A DNA stretch of 64,000 nt from Streptomyces avidinii (GCF_014650695.1 NZ_BMVL01000009.1:229714-293713); one strand, 5' to 3'; numbered from the stretch's first letter, positions 8,091 to 16,796 are shown. Numbers and translations are program-made. The notes: a model not told the origin generated them from the letters alone.

Positions 8091-8990
8091 ATGCCGAATG
8101 GTCAGCATGGTCAGCAGCAGCCCCCCGCCGGAGGCCAGTGGTACCCGCCGGAGTGGCCCGACCGCATCCGCGCGCTCGCGGACGGCTCGCTCGTCCCGGT
8201 GGAGCCGCGGCGCGCGGCCACCGTGATGCTCCTGCGCGACACCCCCGACGGTCCCGCCGTGCACATGCTGCGCAGGCGGGCCTCCATGGCTTTTGCCGGG
8301 GGTGCGTACGCCTATCCGGGCGGTGGGGTCGACCCGCGCGACGAGGAGCACCAGGTCGGCTGGGCGGGGCCCACCCGGGAGGACTGGGCGGCCCGGCTCG
8401 GGACCGACCCCCTCACCGCCCAGGCGATCGTCTGCGGCGCGGTACGGGAGACCTTCGAGGAGGCGGGCGTCCTGCTCGCCGGGCAGACCCCGGACACGAT
8501 CGTCGGCGACACCACCGGGGACGACTGGGAGGCCGACCGGCAGGCGCTGGTGGCGCGGGACCTGTCCTTCGCGGAGTTCCTCGACCGCCGCGGCCTGCGG
8601 CTGCGCTCCGACCTGCTCGGGGCCTGGGCGCGCTGGATCACCCCCGAGTTCGAGCCGCGCCGCTACGACACCTGGTTCTTCGTCGCCGCCCTCCCCGAGG
8701 GCCAGCGCACCCGCAACGCCTCCACCGAGGCCGACCGGACCGTGTGGATCCGCCCGGCCGACGCGGCCGCCGGGTACGACAAGGGCGAGCTGCTGATGAT
8801 GCCGCCCACCATCTCCACCCTGCGCTCCCTGGAGCCGTACGCAAGCGCCGCCGGTGCGCTCACCGCCGCCGCCGAACAGGACCTCGCACCGGTCCTGGCC
8901 CGGGCCACGCTGGAGAACGGCGAGCTGGTGCTCAGCTGGCCGGGCCACGACGAGTTCACCAAGCGCGTCCGCCCCGGAGGTCCCGCATGA
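8091..8990 (+). CDS. NUDIX hydrolase
   Basis: A 299-residue NUDIX protein. The N-terminal half carries a Gly/Gln-rich start and the strand ATVMLLRDTPDGPAVHMLRR. GGAYAYPGGGVDPRD and AVRETFEEAGVLL together make the metal-binding NUDIX box (G-x5-E-x7-REUxEExGU), although the box is stretched by a long insertion between the PGG and the RETFEEAG parts. This arrangement resembles NUDT19/RP2p-type enzymes, which hydrolyse CoA derivatives or nucleoside diphosphates; the substrate here is unknown. The stop overlaps the next start (ATGA), making a three-gene operon with the MBL hydrolase and the small L7/L12-like protein. Confidence 0.88.
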   Translation: MPNGQHGQQQPPAGGQWYPPEWPDRIRALADGSLVPVEPRRAATVMLLRDTPDGPAVHMLRRRASMAFAGGAYAYPGGGVDPRDEEHQVGWAGPTREDWAARLGTDPLTAQAIVCGAVRETFEEAGVLLAGQTPDTIVGDTTGDDWEADRQALVARDLSFAEFLDRRGLRLRSDLLGAWARWITPEFEPRRYDTWFFVAALPEGQRTRNASTEADRTVWIRPADAAAGYDKGELLMMPPTISTLRSLEPYASAAGALTAAAEQDLAPVLARATLENGELVLSWPGHDEFTKRVRPGGPA

Positions 8991-9832
8991 CCGACGCCGC
9001 CGCACTGCCCGGGCAGCCCCGCGGAGTCGTCACCTCCGGGCCGGCGACCGCCCGAACGGTGAACGTCCTGGCTCCCAATGCCTCCGCGATGACCCTCGAC
9101 GGCACCAACACCTGGCTGGTGTCCGAGCCCGGTTCGGACCTGGCGGTCGTGATCGATCCCGGCCCGCTGGACGACGTACACCTGCGGGCCGTCATCGCCG
9201 CCGCCGAGGGGGCGGGCAAGCGGATCGCCCTCACCCTGCTCACCCACGGCCACCCCGACCACGCCGAGGGCGCGGGACGCTTCGCCGAGCTCACCCGTAC
9301 GAAGGTGCGCGCCCTGGACCCGGCCCTGCGCCTCGGCGACGAGGGCCTGGCCGCCGGGGACGTGATCCGGACCGGCGGGCTGGAGCTGCGGGTGGTGCCG
9401 ACCCCCGGCCACACCAGCGACTCGCTCTGCTTCCACCTGCCCGCCGACCGGGCCGTGCTGACCGGCGACACCATCCTGGGCCGAGGCACCACGGTCGTCG
9501 CGCACCCCGACGGGCGCCTCGGCGACTACCTGGACTCCCTGCGCCGGCTGCGCTCGCTCACCGTGGACGACGGCGTGCACACGGTCCTGCCGGGCCACGG
9601 ACCGGTACTGGAGGACGCGCAGGGCGCCGTCGAGTTCTACCTGGCCCACCGCGCGCACCGGCTCGCCCAGGTCGAGACCGCGGTCGAGAACGGCTTCGTG
9701 ACGCCGGAGGCGGTCGTCGCGCAGGTCTACGCGGATGTGGACCGGTCCTTGTGGCCGGCCGCCGAATGGTCCGTGCGGGCGCAGCTCGAGTACCTTCAAG
9801 ATCACGGACTCATCCCTGGAGGGCTCGAATGA
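8987..9832 (+). CDS. MBL-fold metallo-hydrolase
   Basis: A 281-residue metallo-beta-lactamase-fold hydrolase. The motif THGHPDHAEG supplies the HxHxDH metal ligands; PTPGHTSDSLCFH and LTGDTILG supply the next histidine and aspartate; LPGHGPV is the last block. The C-terminal third is helical with RLAQVETAVENG, as in the LACTB2 branch of the family, whose members include RNA endonucleases. The substrate is not deducible. It overlaps the NUDIX gene upstream and the L7/L12-like gene downstream by four bases each, so all three are translationally coupled. Confidence 0.9.
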   Translation: MTDAAALPGQPRGVVTSGPATARTVNVLAPNASAMTLDGTNTWLVSEPGSDLAVVIDPGPLDDVHLRAVIAAAEGAGKRIALTLLTHGHPDHAEGAGRFAELTRTKVRALDPALRLGDEGLAAGDVIRTGGLELRVVPTPGHTSDSLCFHLPADRAVLTGDTILGRGTTVVAHPDGRLGDYLDSLRRLRSLTVDDGVHTVLPGHGPVLEDAQGAVEFYLAHRAHRLAQVETAVENGFVTPEAVVAQVYADVDRSLWPAAEWSVRAQLEYLQDHGLIPGGLE

Positions 9833-10137
9833 ACACGGTGTTCCTGCTCGTCATGCTGGTCGTGACGGCCGGATGGATCACCTCCGCGGTGACCCTCCGG
9901 GTGCAGAGCCTGCAGCGCCAGGCGGACCGGGCGGAGCGCCGCCTGGCCCTGGTGCTGGACCACTTCGGCATCGAGGAGCCGGAGCCCGCCGGGATGGACG
10001 AGGTACGCGCCCTGCTCGGGGCGGACCGGCAGATAGCGGCGATCAAGGAGTACCGCCGGATCACCGGGGCGGGCCTGGTGGAGGCCAAGCAGGCCGTCGA
10101 GGCCCTCGCGGTGACCGAGCGGTCCGACAAGTCCTGA
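9829..10137 (+). CDS. Membrane-anchored L7/L12 C-terminal-domain-like protein
   Basis: A 102-residue protein: one N-terminal membrane segment (residues 1-20), a basic helical linker (LQRQADRAERRLALVL), then a C-terminal segment reading IAAIKEYRRITGAGLVEAKQAVEAL. The last part resembles the ribosomal protein L7/L12 C-terminal domain, where the same helix binds translation factors. In a membrane protein it is more likely a general protein-binding module. It is coupled to the MBL hydrolase gene by an ATGA overlap. The role is unknown. Confidence 0.75.
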   Translation: MNTVFLLVMLVVTAGWITSAVTLRVQSLQRQADRAERRLALVLDHFGIEEPEPAGMDEVRALLGADRQIAAIKEYRRITGAGLVEAKQAVEALAVTERSDKS

Positions 10138-10146
10138 CGCGGGCCC

Positions 10147-10965
10147 TCACACGCCGCGCCGGCGCCCGCGCGGGGTCTTCGTGCCGTGCCGGGCCGTGTA
10201 CTCGTCCGCGAGCCACGGACCGAGGTCCTCGACGTACGAGCGCAGCAGCTCCGGATCCGAGACGGGGTCGATCGCCGCGTCGGCCGCCGCCCGCAGCCGG
10301 TCCGCGCGCTCCGGGTAGTACATGCCGAAGATCTCCGCGGACTCGCCGAGGTCACTGGTCCACCCGCCCCACTGCGGCATGACGAGCGTGAAGGCCGTGC
10401 GCACCAGGTGCCGGGAGAAGAGCCGGCACAGCTTCCGGTACTCCTCCGGGGTCGACGACTCCCGTACGCGCGTCCGCCATTCGGGCAGCAGTGCGGCCAG
10501 GTCCCCGTTGGTCTCGCGGGCGAGCAGGCTGTCCGGGCGGTAGCGCGGCAGGTGCTCGGCCAGGTCCGCCCCGAGCAGCGGGGTGCACAGGCACGCGAGG
10601 AACCATCCCAGGTCGAATCGTTCCGCCTCGCTCAGCACGGCGGCCTTGTCCCGGAGCAGGATGTCCACGCCGTCGATCTCCGGGAAGTCCTCGTCGAGCC
10701 CGCGTGCGAGCACCTCGGCGGTGTCCCGGTCCTCGTCGGAGGGCGCGTGGTGCAGGACGAGCAGCAGGTTCAGGTCCGACGGCCCGGGCCGGGCCGTGCC
10801 GCGCGGTACGGACCCGTAGAGGTACGCGCTGTGCAGCCGCCGCCCGTAGGCCTCGGAGGTGCGCCCCCGTACGGCCGCCACGAGGCCGCGGAACTCGTTC
10901 TGCACCCGCCCGAGCGAACCCTCCCGCTCGAAGTACCCGTACGCGTCCAGCCCTCTGTGCTCCAT
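10147..10965 (-). CDS. Nucleotidyltransferase-domain protein
   Basis: A 272-residue protein with a minimal nucleotidyltransferase core: YLYGSVPRGTARPGPSDLNLLLVL gives the GS motif and the DxN variant of the catalytic DxD pair, followed by a third acidic strand at VDILL. The C-terminal half is helical, as in antibiotic adenylyltransferase-like or MNT-type proteins. The second catalytic acid is Asn rather than Asp (DLN), so activity is uncertain. The start has no SD sequence; a CACAGT box ends six bases upstream of the ATG. It is convergent with the upstream operon, with nine bases between the stops. Confidence 0.72.
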   Translation of the reverse strand: MEHRGLDAYGYFEREGSLGRVQNEFRGLVAAVRGRTSEAYGRRLHSAYLYGSVPRGTARPGPSDLNLLLVLHHAPSDEDRDTAEVLARGLDEDFPEIDGVDILLRDKAAVLSEAERFDLGWFLACLCTPLLGADLAEHLPRYRPDSLLARETNGDLAALLPEWRTRVRESSTPEEYRKLCRLFSRHLVRTAFTLVMPQWGGWTSDLGESAEIFGMYYPERADRLRAAADAAIDPVSDPELLRSYVEDLGPWLADEYTARHGTKTPRGRRRGV

Positions 10966-11008
10966 GGTTCCACTGTGCCCCTCCGGCCGGCCGGGGCGGG
11001 GGAAGCAC

Positions 11009-11042
11009 GGAGGGGTCCTGCCCGACCGGGCAGGACCCCTCC
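11009..11042 (-). terminator. Terminator of the crp gene
   Basis: A 16-bp perfect stem (11009-11024 with 11027-11042) with a two-base loop, 18 bases beyond the crp stop and upstream of the nucleotidyltransferase gene. Confidence 0.8.
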
Positions 11043-11059
11043 GACGGCTGTGGCCGGCG

Positions 11060-11734
11060 TCAGCGGGAGCGCTTCGCGAGGCGCTCGACGTCCAGCAGGA
11101 TGACCGCGCGGGCCTCCAGGCGCAGCCAGCCGCGGCCCGCGAAGTCGGCCAGGGCCTTGTTCACGGTCTCGCGCGAGGCGCCGACGAGCTGCGCGAGCTC
11201 CTCCTGCGTCAGGTCGTGCACCACGTGGATGCCCTCCTCCGACTGCACGCCGAAGCGGCGCGACAGGTCGAGGAGCGCCCGCGCCACACGGCCGGGAACG
11301 TCCGAGAAGACCAGGTCGGACATCTGGTCGTTGGTCTTGCGCAGGCGGCGGGCGACGGCGCGCAGCAGCGCGGTCGCGACCTCGGGCCGGGCGTTGAGCC
11401 AGGGCTGGAGGTCACCGTGGCCGAGGCCGAGGAGCTTGACCTCGGTCAGCGCGGTGGCGGTGGCGGTGCGCGGGCCCGGGTCGAAGAGCGACAGCTCGCC
11501 GATCAGCTCGCCGGGGCCGAGGACGGCCAGCATGTTCTCGCGGCCGTCGGGCGAGGTGCGGTGGAGCTTCACCTTGCCCTCGGTCACGACATAAAGCCGG
11601 TCGCCGGGGTCGCCCTCGTGGAACAGGGCGTCACCGCGTGCGAGGGTCACCTCGCCCATGGAGGCGCGGAGCTCCGCGGCCTGCTCGTCATCGAGCGCCG
11701 CGAAGAGCGGGGCGCGCCGCAGAACGTCGTCCAC
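11060..11734 (-). CDS. crp: Crp/Fnr-family regulator (Streptomyces Crp)
   Basis: A 224-residue cyclic-nucleotide-binding regulator. The N-terminal beta-roll has the phosphate-binding block GELIGELSLFDPGPRTATATAL; the C-terminal winged helix has LTQEELAQLVGASRETVNKALADF as the helix-turn-helix. In S. coelicolor this protein (SCO3571) controls germination and antibiotic production. The GTG at 11734 is chosen because AGGAGAGAG lies just upstream and because it gives the 224-residue length I recall for Crp; the frame stays open for 21 more codons without an SD sequence. A half-conserved Crp-type palindrome lies 66 bases upstream, suggesting autoregulation. It is divergent from nth. Confidence 0.93.
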   Translation of the reverse strand: MDDVLRRAPLFAALDDEQAAELRASMGEVTLARGDALFHEGDPGDRLYVVTEGKVKLHRTSPDGRENMLAVLGPGELIGELSLFDPGPRTATATALTEVKLLGLGHGDLQPWLNARPEVATALLRAVARRLRKTNDQMSDLVFSDVPGRVARALLDLSRRFGVQSEEGIHVVHDLTQEELAQLVGASRETVNKALADFAGRGWLRLEARAVILLDVERLAKRSR

Positions 11735-11799
11735 GAGTCTCTCTCCTATGTCGACCGGCTCAGGGGACCGTGCTCCCCATTTTGCCGGACGGCTCAAAC

Positions 11800-11815
11800 A
11801 GTGCGATCAATCACA
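11800..11815. promoter_or_regulatory. Crp-like operator in crp-nth intergenic region
   Basis: Read on the minus strand this is TGTGATTGATCGCACT, a good match to TGTGA-N6-TCACA with two mismatches in the right arm. It lies between the divergent crp and nth starts. Confidence 0.45.
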
Positions 11816-11904
11816 AGGATGCCGGACGGACGGGCGTGCTGTGCGGCGAGAGGCCAATCGGAGTCGTGTTACCTGAGGTCCGGGCGGGTGTCAGCGCCCG
11901 GCCT

Positions 11905-11910
11905 TAGGCT
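11905..11910 (+). promoter_or_regulatory. -10 box for leaderless nth
   Basis: TAGGCT ends six bases before the GTG at 11917; no SD sequence is present. Confidence 0.45.
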
Positions 11911-11916
11911 GGCCGG

Positions 11917-12903
11917 GTGTCCAATAAGCCGGTGAGAGCACAGGCCAAGGGGTCCGCCGGAGTGACGGAGCCCCAAAATTCTGCCGTGGGCGAACATGTC
12001 CCAGTGAAGACGTCCGCGCGGGCCGCGGCCACCCCACAGGGCAAAGTTTCGGCCAAGAATCCGAAGTCGGTCAAGCCGGAATCCCGCCTGGCCATGGTGC
12101 GCAGGGCGCGGCGCATCAACCGCGAGCTGGCCGAGATCTACCCATACGCCCATCCGGAGCTCGACTTCCGCAATCCCTTCGAGCTGCTCGTCGCGACGGT
12201 GCTGTCGGCCCAGACCACCGACCTGCGGGTGAACCAGACGACCCCGGCCCTCTTCGCCGCCTACCCGACCCCCGAGGACATGGCCGCGGCCGCCCCCGAG
12301 GATCTGGAGGAGCTGATCCGGCCGACCGGGTTCTTCCGGGCCAAGTCGAGGTCCCTGCTCGGCCTCTCGCAGGCCCTGCGGGACAACTTCGGCGGGGAGG
12401 TGCCGGGGCGGATCGAGGACCTGGTGACCCTGCCCGGAGTGGGCCGCAAGACCGCGAACGTGGTCCTCGGCAATGCGTTCGGTGTCCCGGGGATCACCGT
12501 GGACACCCATTTCGGCCGGCTGGTGCGCCGCTGGAAGCTGACCGCGCAGGAGGACCCCGAGAAGGTCGAGGCGGAGATCTGCGCGATCTTCCCGAAGAGC
12601 GAGTGGACGATGCTCTCGCACCGGGTCGTCTTCCACGGACGGCGGATCTGCCACGCCCGCAAGCCCGCGTGCGGAGCCTGCCCGATCGCCCCGCTGTGCC
12701 CGGCGTACGGGGAGGGCGAGACGGACCCGGAGAAGGCGAAGAAGCTGCTCAAGTACGAGAAGGGCGGCCAGCCGGGGCAGCGGCTGAGCCCGCCCCCGGA
12801 CTACCCGGGACTGCCGGCCCCGCCGCTGGGCGGCGCCGTCCAGGACGCGGGCCCGCAGGACGCGGGCCCGCAGGACGCGGGCCCGCAGGGCGCGGGTACG
12901 TAG
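11917..12903 (+). CDS. nth: Endonuclease III (DNA glycosylase/AP lyase)
   Basis: A 328-residue base-excision-repair enzyme for oxidised pyrimidines. The helix-hairpin-helix LPGVGRKTANVV carries catalytic Lys178; VDTHFGR carries Asp196; the [4Fe-4S] loop is C245-x6-C252-x2-C255-x5-C261. The protein is about 110 residues longer than E. coli Nth: a 60-residue Lys/Ala/Ser-rich N-terminal extension and a Pro-rich tail ending in four QDAGP-type repeats. Both extensions look disordered. If the GTG at 11917 is wrong, the next candidate is the ATG at 12094 (MVRRARRINREL), which starts at the conserved core. The TAGGCT box favours 11917. Confidence 0.93.
   Translation: MSNKPVRAQAKGSAGVTEPQNSAVGEHVPVKTSARAAATPQGKVSAKNPKSVKPESRLAMVRRARRINRELAEIYPYAHPELDFRNPFELLVATVLSAQTTDLRVNQTTPALFAAYPTPEDMAAAAPEDLEELIRPTGFFRAKSRSLLGLSQALRDNFGGEVPGRIEDLVTLPGVGRKTANVVLGNAFGVPGITVDTHFGRLVRRWKLTAQEDPEKVEAEICAIFPKSEWTMLSHRVVFHGRRICHARKPACGACPIAPLCPAYGEGETDPEKAKKLLKYEKGGQPGQRLSPPPDYPGLPAPPLGGAVQDAGPQDAGPQDAGPQGAGT
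12841..12900 (+). repeat. 15-bp tandem repeat in the 3' end of nth
   Basis: Four head-to-tail copies of CAGGACGCGGGCCCG (the last with changes) encode QDAGP repeats at the Nth C-terminus. The unit is a multiple of three, so copy number can vary without breaking the frame. Confidence 0.85.
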
Positions 12904-13030
12904 GCGCGGGCAGGTGGGGCGGGCGGCGCAGGCACCAAGCACGCAGGGACTCAGGAACGAATCGCTACCAGGGCCGCGTTTGCGGTGTGTGGAGACGGTG
13001 TTGGACAGGACGACGCGGACAGGGGTGCCC

Positions 13031-13753
13031 ATGACGCGCGGTACGCGGGACGAGACCGAGGCCAGGGCGGGAGCCCGCGAGGGCGGTGCCCCGGCCGTCA
13101 CCACCGACGGTCTGCCCGGTTGGCTCGATCCCGTCGTCGAGGCGGCCCGGTCCGTCCAGCCGGGGCAGCTGAGCCGCTTCCTGCCGCCCGAGGACGGCCG
13201 CGGGCGGCAGTCCGCCGTGCTCGTCCTCTTCGGGGAGGGCCCCCGCGGCCCCGAGCTGCTCCTCATGGAGCGCGCCGGGACCCTGCGCTCGCATGCGGGC
13301 CAGCCGTCCTTCCCGGGCGGCGCGCTGGATCCCGAGGACGGTGATCCGCACACCACCGGCCCGCTGCGTGCCGCGCTCCGCGAGGCCGAGGAGGAGACCG
13401 GACTGGATCCTTCCGGCGTCCAGCTCTTCGGTGTGCTGCCCCGGCTCTACATCCCGGTCAGCGAGTTCGTCGTGACCCCGGTCCTCGGCTGGTGGCGCGC
13501 CCCGAGCCCCGTCGGAGCCGTGGATCCGGCCGAGACGGCCCGGGTCTTCACGGTTCCCGTGGCCGATCTCACGGATCCCGAACACCGGGTCATGGCCGTT
13601 CACCCGCGGGGTCACCTGGGGCCGGCGTTCACCGTCGAATCGGCCCTGGTCTGGGGTTTCACCGCTGGGGTGATCGACCGGATCCTGCACTTCGCGGGCT
13701 GGGAGCGGCCGTGGGACCGGTCACGACAGGTCCCGCTCGACTGGCGCGCATGA
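13031..13753 (+). CDS. NUDIX hydrolase, CoA pyrophosphatase type
   Basis: A 240-residue NUDIX enzyme. SHAGQPSFPGGALDPED directly before LREAEEETGLDP is the signature of the CoA-diphosphatase (NudL, UPF0035) branch, whose members split coenzyme A into phosphopantetheine and 3',5'-ADP. The ATG at 13031 is preferred because AGGGG lies about ten bases upstream; the frame is open further upstream but unlike the family. It is followed after four bases by the MarP-like protease gene, so the two are an operon. Confidence 0.88.
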   Translation: MTRGTRDETEARAGAREGGAPAVTTDGLPGWLDPVVEAARSVQPGQLSRFLPPEDGRGRQSAVLVLFGEGPRGPELLLMERAGTLRSHAGQPSFPGGALDPEDGDPHTTGPLRAALREAEEETGLDPSGVQLFGVLPRLYIPVSEFVVTPVLGWWRAPSPVGAVDPAETARVFTVPVADLTDPEHRVMAVHPRGHLGPAFTVESALVWGFTAGVIDRILHFAGWERPWDRSRQVPLDWRA

Positions 13754-13757
13754 GACG

Positions 13758-14969
13758 GTGACCCACGTGAACGTGCTGGACATCCTGTTGCTGCTCGCCG
13801 CCGTGTGGTTCGCGATCGTCGGCTATCGCCAGGGGTTCGTCGTCGGCATCCTGTCGGTGATCGGCTTCCTCGGCGGTGGTCTCGTCGCCGTGTCCCTGCT
13901 CCCGCTGATCTGGGACCGGGTGACGGACAACGGCACCCAGGTGTCCACCACGGTCGTCGTGATCGCCGTGGTCGTGATCATCATCTGCGCCTCGATCGGC
14001 CAGGCCCTGACCACCCATCTCGGAAGCAAACTCCGCCGCCAGATCACCTGGTCACCGGCGCGCGCGCTGGACGCGACCGGCGGGGCGCTGGTCAATGTGG
14101 TCGCGATGCTGCTGGTGGCGTGGCTGATCGGTTCTGCGCTCGCCGGGACCTCGCTGCCCACCCTGGGCAAGGAGGTCCGCAACTCCAAGGTCCTCCTCGG
14201 CGTGTCGCGGGTGCTGCCCGACCAGGCGAACACCTGGTTCTCGGACTTCAGCTCCACCCTCGCGCGCAACGGCTTCCCCCAGGTCTTCAGCCCGTTCTCG
14301 AACGAGCCCATCACCGAGGTACGGGCGCCCGACCCGGCGCTCGCCGGCAGCCCCGTCGCCGAGCAGGCCAAACGCTCGATCGTGAAGGTCGTCGGCACCG
14401 CGCCCAGCTGCAGCAAGGTGCTGGAGGGCACGGGCTTCGTCTTCGCGCCCGGCAAGGTGATGACCAACGCGCACGTCGTCGGCGGCGTCGGCGAGCCGAC
14501 CGTGCAGATCGGCGGCGAGGGCAAGCTGTACGACGCCAAGGTCGTGCTCTACGACTGGGCGCGCGACATCGCCGTCCTGGACGTGCCGAAGCTGAAGGCC
14601 CCGCCGCTGGAGTTCTCCGAGAAGGACGCGGCGAGCGGCGGCGACGCGATCGTCGCCGGCTTCCCGGAGAACGGCGCGTACGACGTCCGCCCCGCCCGCG
14701 TCCGCGGCCGGATCAACGCCAACGGTCCGGACATCTACCACCGCGGTACTGTCCGACGGGACGTCTACTCGCTGTACGCGACCGTTCGCCAGGGCAACTC
14801 CGGCGGACCGCTGCTGACCCCCGACGGCAAGGTGTACGGAGTCGTCTTCGCAAAGTCCTTGGACGACCCCAACACCGGTTACGTGCTGACGGTGGACGAG
14901 ATCCGCGACGACATCCGGATCGGCAAGGAAGCCGTGCGCCGGGTCGACAGCCAGGGCTGCGCCCTCTGA
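13758..14969 (+). CDS. MarP-like membrane serine protease (CvpA-trypsin)
   Basis: A 403-residue membrane protease. Residues 1-165 form a CvpA-like domain with four hydrophobic segments; residues about 205-395 form a trypsin-like protease with His239 (TNAHVV), Asp270 (RDIAVLD) and Ser348 (QGNSGGPL). Two cysteines (one in APSCSKV, one in the final QGC) fit the disulfide reported for MarP. In Mycobacterium tuberculosis MarP is a periplasmic protease needed for survival in acid; the role in Streptomyces is not known to me. The GTG start follows the NUDIX stop by four bases. The C-terminal protease domain should face outside. Confidence 0.9.
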   Translation: MTHVNVLDILLLLAAVWFAIVGYRQGFVVGILSVIGFLGGGLVAVSLLPLIWDRVTDNGTQVSTTVVVIAVVVIIICASIGQALTTHLGSKLRRQITWSPARALDATGGALVNVVAMLLVAWLIGSALAGTSLPTLGKEVRNSKVLLGVSRVLPDQANTWFSDFSSTLARNGFPQVFSPFSNEPITEVRAPDPALAGSPVAEQAKRSIVKVVGTAPSCSKVLEGTGFVFAPGKVMTNAHVVGGVGEPTVQIGGEGKLYDAKVVLYDWARDIAVLDVPKLKAPPLEFSEKDAASGGDAIVAGFPENGAYDVRPARVRGRINANGPDIYHRGTVRRDVYSLYATVRQGNSGGPLLTPDGKVYGVVFAKSLDDPNTGYVLTVDEIRDDIRIGKEAVRRVDSQGCAL

Positions 14970-15321
14970 GTCGCGGCCGCTCCCGCTCCCGCCGGGCGCC
15001 TACGTCCGTGGATGGCGCAGGCGCGCGGAGACCCATCGGGCCCGTCGGCGCAGGATGAGCGGAATCCCGAGGCGGGGGTCGTGGCCGTGCCGGCCGGCCC
15101 TCTCGTGGGTGCCCGGCGTAGCTGCCGAGCGGCGTTCGTGCGCGGTGTCACCGTAGTCGTGCGTCCAGCTCATACTTCGAGCTGTGCCCGGGCCCCATGG
15201 TCCGTAACCCCGTCAGGCGCGGCCAATTGGCCTATGCGCCGGGCAATTGAATGCTCGTCGGACAAGCGCACGGGCGAACTGCCGCCCGTTCAGGGGTGAT
15301 CGCCGCCCGGCCGACGGTCCG
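14970..15321. other. Gene-less stretch between convergent genes
   Basis: These 352 bases lie between the protease and alpha/beta hydrolase stops. Short open frames exist on both strands (for example 15012-15299 on the plus strand), but none has an SD sequence, a recognisable product or consistent codon bias throughout. I see no strong hairpin either. Confidence 0.5.
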
Positions 15322-16281
15322 TCAGCGGTCCGGCTCGGGGTCCTTGAGCCAGTTCACCAGCTCGGACGAGAAGGCGACCGGGTCCTCTTCGTGCGGGAAG
15401 TGCCCGAGCCCGTCGAACAGCCGCCACCGGTACGGGGCTTCGACGTACTCCCCGGAACCGGCCGCACTGCGGGTGCGCATCACCGGGTCGAGCGAACCGT
15501 GCAGGTGCAGCGTCGGCACCCGCACCGGCCGCTTCATCCGCCGGTTGAACTGGATCCCGTCGGGCCGCGCCATCGACCGCATCATCCAGCGGTACGGCTC
15601 GACCGAGCAGTGCGCGGTGGAGGGGATGCACATGGCCCGCCGGTACACGGCCAGATCCTCGTCCTCGGGAGGCCGCGGACCCGACCACTCCCGGATCAGC
15701 TCGCCTACGAGCGCCCCGCCATCGGCGACCAGCTGCCGCTCGGGAACGAAAGGCCGCTGAAAACCCCAGATGTGTGAACTGGCCCGCGTCTGCCCGAAGT
15801 CCGACAGCATCGCCGAGCGCCAGCGGCGCGGATGCGGCATGGACGAGACGACCAGCCGGCGCACCAGCTTGGGCCGCATCACGGCCGCCGTCCAGGCGAG
15901 GTAGCCGCCCAGGTCGTGCCCGACCAGTGCGGCGTCCGGCTCGCCGAGGGACCGTACGACCCCGGTGATGTCGAGTGCCAGGTTGGCGGGGTCGTAGCCG
16001 CGCGGGGTGCGGTCGCTGCCGCCCACGCCGCGCAGGTCCATCGCGACCGCCCGGTACCCGGCGTCGGCGAGCGCGGTCATCTGGTGCCGCCAGGTCCACC
16101 AGAACTGCGGGAAGCCGTGCAGCAGCAGGACCAGCGGACCGTCACCCAGCTCGGCGACGTGGAAACGGGCGCCGTTGGCGGCGACGTCCCGGTGCGTCAC
16201 CGACCGGCCGCCGGGGAGGCCGAGCCGCACCGCCGTGGCAGCTGTGGGAGGAACGCTGGGGTCCGGGGTGGGCGCTGTCAT
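15322..16281 (-). CDS. Alpha/beta hydrolase, epoxide-hydrolase type
   Basis: A 319-residue alpha/beta hydrolase. LLLHGFPQFWWTWR gives the oxyanion-hole HGFP; the nucleophile elbow VGHDLGG carries Asp123 instead of Ser, the mark of epoxide hydrolases and haloalkane dehalogenases; the catalytic His294 sits in GLGHFPHEE. HGFPQFWW is the typical epoxide hydrolase form (HGxPxxWxxW). The substrate is unknown. The gene overlaps the holin-like gene upstream by four bases (ATGA) and is the last gene of the nhaA-holin-hydrolase run. Confidence 0.88.
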   Translation of the reverse strand: MTAPTPDPSVPPTAATAVRLGLPGGRSVTHRDVAANGARFHVAELGDGPLVLLLHGFPQFWWTWRHQMTALADAGYRAVAMDLRGVGGSDRTPRGYDPANLALDITGVVRSLGEPDAALVGHDLGGYLAWTAAVMRPKLVRRLVVSSMPHPRRWRSAMLSDFGQTRASSHIWGFQRPFVPERQLVADGGALVGELIREWSGPRPPEDEDLAVYRRAMCIPSTAHCSVEPYRWMMRSMARPDGIQFNRRMKRPVRVPTLHLHGSLDPVMRTRSAAGSGEYVEAPYRWRLFDGLGHFPHEEDPVAFSSELVNWLKDPEPDR

Positions 16282-16736
16282 GAGGACGAGCGTGCCACAC
16301 CCACAGCCTTGTCACTCACCGGCCGCGGGTGCGGCTTGACGGTACCGACCAGTGCGGCGGTCTGCTTGACGGAGGCGATGGACTTCTCCGGCGGCTTGAC
16401 CTTCTTGAACTTGCGGACGGCGATCAGCGTGAGCACGCCCGCGATCAGCAGGAACGCGCCGCCGACGATGAGGAAGGACCACGCGAGTCCGAGCCCGAGG
16501 TTGTGGATCCCGTACGCCGCGGCGAAGGTCAGCACCGGGAGGGAGAAGACCGCGAACACTCCTGCGGCAGCGATGGAGGCGGAACCGCTGCCCACGCGCT
16601 TGACGTCCTCGCGGATCTCCGCCTTGGCGAGGGCGATCTCGTCGTGCACCAGCGCGGACATCTCGGCGGTGGCCGAGGCGACCAGCTGGCCGAGTGTGAG
16701 CTCGGCTCCCTGCGCCTCTTGGTCCACTGCGCTCAT
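16278..16736 (-). CDS. Phage-holin-family / Act206-type membrane protein
   Basis: A 152-residue protein with an amphipathic N-terminal helix (TLGQLVASATAEMSALVHDEIALAKAEIREDV) typical of the DUF1469/phage holin superfamily 6, then two membrane segments (about 52-75 and 82-108) and a basic tail. Despite the family name, chromosomal copies like this are ordinary membrane proteins of unknown role and do not mark a prophage. The ATG is preceded by GGGAGAGAG. It is coupled to the downstream hydrolase and lies 60 bases after nhaA. Confidence 0.82.
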   Translation of the reverse strand: MSAVDQEAQGAELTLGQLVASATAEMSALVHDEIALAKAEIREDVKRVGSGSASIAAAGVFAVFSLPVLTFAAAYGIHNLGLGLAWSFLIVGGAFLLIAGVLTLIAVRKFKKVKPPEKSIASVKQTAALVGTVKPHPRPVSDKAVGVARSSS

Positions 16737-16796
16737 CGCTCTCTCCCTCTGTCGTCTGCTGCCGGGCGGCGCGGCTGTCCTGCGTCGTCAGTCAGA

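Noticed and set aside
15012..15299. 95-codon plus-strand frame after the MarP-like gene
   Set aside because: Codon bias fades in the second half, there is no SD sequence and the product is unlike any family I know.
16278..16736. Holin-like gene as a prophage marker
   Set aside because: The DUF1469 family is named for holins but is chromosomal and widespread in actinobacteria. No phage genes, integrase or attachment repeat is nearby.
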